This document shows positions 61,944 through 64,000 of a DNA stretch of 64,000 nt, piece by piece (position 1 is the stretch's first letter; each line of letters begins with the position of its first letter). Made by a program: the position numbers and the translations under genes. The stretch comes from an uncultured Oscillospiraceae bacterium. Lineage in GTDB: Bacteria > Bacillota > Clostridia > Oscillospirales > Ruminococcaceae. The DNA lies in the NCBI GenBank assembly GCA_910577565.1, contig CAJTNJ010000004.1:60493-124492 (forward strand), in the 5' to 3' direction. The notes beneath the pieces were generated by a model, which saw only the letters and a list, made by a program, of their open reading frames with translations, had not been told where the DNA came from and searched no databases.

Positions 61944-62606
61944 ATGAGCCAGATTAAAACAAAATTTAATTTTTTAAAATTTATTATTGTGCCAATTGCG
62001 TTTTTCGTTGTTGGCACAGTTATTTTAGTGTTTACTTTATTTCCCATATTTAAACCATACATTGAGATAGCAAAATTATTCGTATTTTCTGAAGATTATG
62101 TTTCTAGAACTTCAAAAAATATTGTTGATATTAGTCAATTATCAGACAACAATTACATAAACATTGACGATATTGATTTGCCTGTCCAAGGTGACAGATA
62201 TGCAACAATAAATATTGATGCCATTGAATTAGAGGCTCCTGTATATTATGGTGATAGTGTAAAAGAGCTCAATAAGGGTGTTGGAACTTATTTGGGTTGC
62301 TATCTTCCTGGTCAAGGTCGCACTATACTTATGTGTGCGCATAATAACAGCTATTTTAAAGGGCTTAATAACATTAGTGAAGGTGATCATATAAATATAT
62401 CTACAAATTATGGAAAATATGTTTATACTGTAATTGGATTTAAAGTCGCAGATAAAAATGACACCTCCGCTTATGATTTAACAAGAAAAAGGGATAATCT
62501 CATTTTATATACATGTTACCCGTTTGATACATTAGGGCTTACACGAATGAGATATTTTGTTTATGCCGATTATACTTCAGGGCCTCGCATTAAGTATCAA
62601 AACTAA
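61944..62606 (+). CDS. Sortase (class uncertain, D-like)
   Basis: Membrane-anchored cysteine transpeptidase that attaches proteins to the wall or to each other. 220 residues. An N-terminal membrane helix lies at about 12-34. The extracellular beta-barrel carries the catalytic triad: His133 in LMCAHNN, Cys191 in LYTCYP and Arg203 in TRMRYFV. The substrate is most simply the product of the gene just upstream, since it is co-transcribed and has a sorting-signal-like end. Class A, D and E sortases share these motifs; the length and the CYPFD context look most like class D, which I hold loosely. The ribosome site is weak, consistent with translational coupling. Confidence 0.9.
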   Translation: MSQIKTKFNFLKFIIVPIAFFVVGTVILVFTLFPIFKPYIEIAKLFVFSEDYVSRTSKNIVDISQLSDNNYINIDDIDLPVQGDRYATINIDAIELEAPVYYGDSVKELNKGVGTYLGCYLPGQGRTILMCAHNNSYFKGLNNISEGDHINISTNYGKYVYTVIGFKVADKNDTSAYDLTRKRDNLILYTCYPFDTLGLTRMRYFVYADYTSGPRIKYQN

Positions 62607-62623
62607 AAGGAGAATAATATATA

Positions 62624-63487
62624 ATGGTTTTTGATATTGTTAAAAAGATATTTTCTGTTTTTATATCATTTGCCATATGTTTTTGTATTGCTTTACTTAT
62701 TTTTTTGATTGTATTAAATAATACGATGTTTAACAATAGCTTTGCAAAAGAAACCATCAAATTGAGCGACTATGCTTTAAAAATTAAAGATGAAATGCAG
62801 CAAGAATTTACATCTTTAGGAAGTGTAAGTGGTTTTTCACCCGAATTATTTAAAACAATAGTTGATAACTCTGAACTAGAAATGGATATTATATCTTCTT
62901 TTAAAAACTTGTATGAAGGCAAAAGTCAATATAAATCTGAAGTTTTTGAATTTAAATTGTATAACAAATTATTAAAAGATAGCAAGTCAAGAGGATATGT
63001 TATTACAAATGAGATAAAAAGCAACCTTAAATATCTTGCAAGTGTTTGCAATGATATTTATAATAGCGCAATATCAATACCATTTTATGAACAAGTTTCA
63101 TATTTATTGCAAAATGGATGTAAGCTTTGCAGGTTGTTAATTTTATTTACTACCGTGTTGACGGTAATAATGCTTATGATATTATTAATTATAAATATAA
63201 AAAATATGCGTAGGTTTATAAGATATTGTATATACTCAATTAGCAGCTGTTGTTTGTTATTAATTATTCCGTTGCTTTTAATTTATATTTCAAAAATCAT
63301 AGATCGTATTGCCATTTTGGACGTTGCACTTAAAAGTCTTATAGTTATATTTTTATATGGCATTTTGATTGAATTTTTTATTGCAATATTAATCATAATT
63401 ATTATTCTTGTTATTTTAGTTATTTTGTATAATAATTTATTTTACAATTTTAATTTTAAAACAAAAAGTTATATCAAGAAACTTTAG
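62624..63487 (+). CDS. Membrane protein of the sortase operon; function unknown
   Basis: 287 residues, not recognised. One membrane helix is at about 9-31, then an extracytoplasmic helical domain (about 35-165). Three or four closely spaced membrane helices follow (about 171-192, 200-224 and 235-275), and a short basic tail KTKSYIKKL. Several cysteines cluster near the membrane (NGCKLCRLL and SISSCCLL). It is 17 bp after the sortase gene with a strong AAAGGAG site, so it is very likely part of the same unit. It may assist export or anchoring of the upstream protein, but this is inferred from position only. Confidence 0.7.
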   Translation: MVFDIVKKIFSVFISFAICFCIALLIFLIVLNNTMFNNSFAKETIKLSDYALKIKDEMQQEFTSLGSVSGFSPELFKTIVDNSELEMDIISSFKNLYEGKSQYKSEVFEFKLYNKLLKDSKSRGYVITNEIKSNLKYLASVCNDIYNSAISIPFYEQVSYLLQNGCKLCRLLILFTTVLTVIMLMILLIINIKNMRRFIRYCIYSISSCCLLLIIPLLLIYISKIIDRIAILDVALKSLIVIFLYGILIEFFIAILIIIIILVILVILYNNLFYNFNFKTKSYIKKL

Positions 63488-63621
63488 TTATAATACATAT
63501 AAAAACTAAAAATATTAAAATCACTTAAGCCTTTTAATTAAGATTGTCATCGATTAAGTTTATTAAAAAATGTAGTTAACAACAAATATAACCTATTATC
63601 ACTTTTAGTTTTTATTAACTT

Positions 63622-64000
63622 AAGGCAACACCGCACAGTGGTCAAAATAAAAAAACATTGTATAATAAAGTTATGAATAAGCAAATGACACTATCGTATT
63701 TCTATGATGAGTTAGCAAAGACGAAAACAAGTAAAAAAGTCTTTTTAAAGCAGGTGAAACAAATAATACCATGGGATGAGTGAATAGGTATAATCAAGTC
63801 GTACTTATTATAAAGGTGAGCGCGGCAACAAGCCCTAAGACCTTGAAATGATGCTTATTAAATTTACATCATGCAAAACCTTTATGATTTGTTTGACATG
63901 AGGATGATGACAGAGGTGATTGACAGTCATGTCTTTTTGGAATTTTGCGGAGTAGACTCATCAAACCAGGTTCCGGATGGAGACACTATAGGAAGGTTTC
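63622..64000 (+). mobile_element. Decayed IS5-family element, right part outside window
   Basis: It starts near 63622 with a terminal-repeat-like AAGGCAACACCGCACAGTGG, then a disrupted IS5-type transposase that runs past the window edge. The preceding 63488-63621 holds no gene. Confidence 0.7.
63673..64000 (+). pseudogene. IS5-family transposase, disrupted and truncated by window edge
   Basis: It begins MNKQMTLSYFYDELAKTKTS and continues FLKQVKQIIPWDE, where a TGA replaces the expected Trp codon. After frameshifts come YYKGERGNKP, DLEMMLI, then from about 63889 a clean reading YDLFDMRMMTEVIDSHVF and GVDSSNQVPDGDTIGRF, all typical of the IS5 N-terminal half. At least one stop and two frameshifts in about 330 bp make it inactive. 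Neighbouring genes use TGA as stop, so the TGA here is damage and not recoding. Confidence 0.75.

Noticed and set aside
63760..63785. In-frame TGA where IS5 transposases have Trp, suggesting TGA recoding
   Set aside because: The same reading also has frameshifts, and intact genes here use TGG for Trp and TGA as stop (for example cpsD), so this is decay.
1..64000. CRISPR array, prophage, toxin-antitoxin or restriction module
   Set aside because: I found no regularly spaced repeats, phage structural genes or recognisable defence proteins on either strand.

Overview
The window is an AT-rich stretch of a Gram-positive, anaerobic, spore-forming member of the Clostridia. Evidence: SpoVS and YmdB side by side, IreB, an NfnAB-type ferredoxin:NADP transhydrogenase, a V/A-type ATPase in place of a visible F-type one, acetate kinase, an acyl-CoA dehydratase activase, and many TTG/GTG starts behind strong AGGAGG sites. 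An Oscillospiraceae-like gut organism is a reasonable guess, but there is no rRNA to settle it.

Layout. 1-2034: a ClpE-type unfoldase cut off by the window edge. 2204-11833 (minus): one long housekeeping run, ruvC-ruvA-ruvB-glmM-methyltransferase-ecfA1-ecfA2-ecfT-truA-DUF5711-like-cvpA, read from a near-consensus promoter at 11887-11915. 11929-13750: ireB between two different decayed IS1-family elements. 13867-15605 (minus): lgt-folD. 16096-23703 (plus): pnp, mscS, then malQ-glgP for glycogen/maltodextrin use. 24049-31354 (minus): recG, spoVS, ymdB, gltX, pfk and ackA. 31572-31848: an IS481-like remnant. 32035-36670 (plus): acyltransferase-3, a class A penicillin-binding protein and a secreted lipase-like hydrolase. 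36913-45622 (minus): a nine-gene V/A-ATPase operon. 46116-50051 (minus): nfnA-nfnB-ACT protein-PFL/UPF0210. 50526-52262 (plus): two poorly characterised genes. 52308-57702 (minus): a split 2-hydroxyacyl-CoA dehydratase/activase pair and nadA. 58121-58194: tRNA-Cys. 58834-63487 (plus): a capsule-type tyrosine kinase/phosphatase module followed by a sortase operon. 63622-64000: a decayed IS5-family element running off the edge.

How it fits together. The gene content describes a fermenter. MalQ and GlgP release glucose-1-phosphate, Pfk and AckA serve glycolysis and acetate/ATP formation, Nfn links NADH, NADPH and ferredoxin pools, and the V/A-ATPase couples ATP to an ion gradient. The plus-strand islands mostly concern the cell surface: a PBP, an acyltransferase, a secreted hydrolase, a polysaccharide regulator and a sortase.

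The best candidates for something undescribed are four. First, the three-gene sortase operon (61356-63487): its first product ends in a sorting-signal-like tail with a degenerate IKNTG motif. Second, a secreted duplicated-domain protein (50526-51530). Third, the small acidic CTGLIP protein (52014-52262). Fourth, a 34-bp perfect palindrome abutting the tRNA-Cys terminator. No CRISPR array, prophage, restriction system or recognisable riboswitch was seen. All four mobile elements are decayed.
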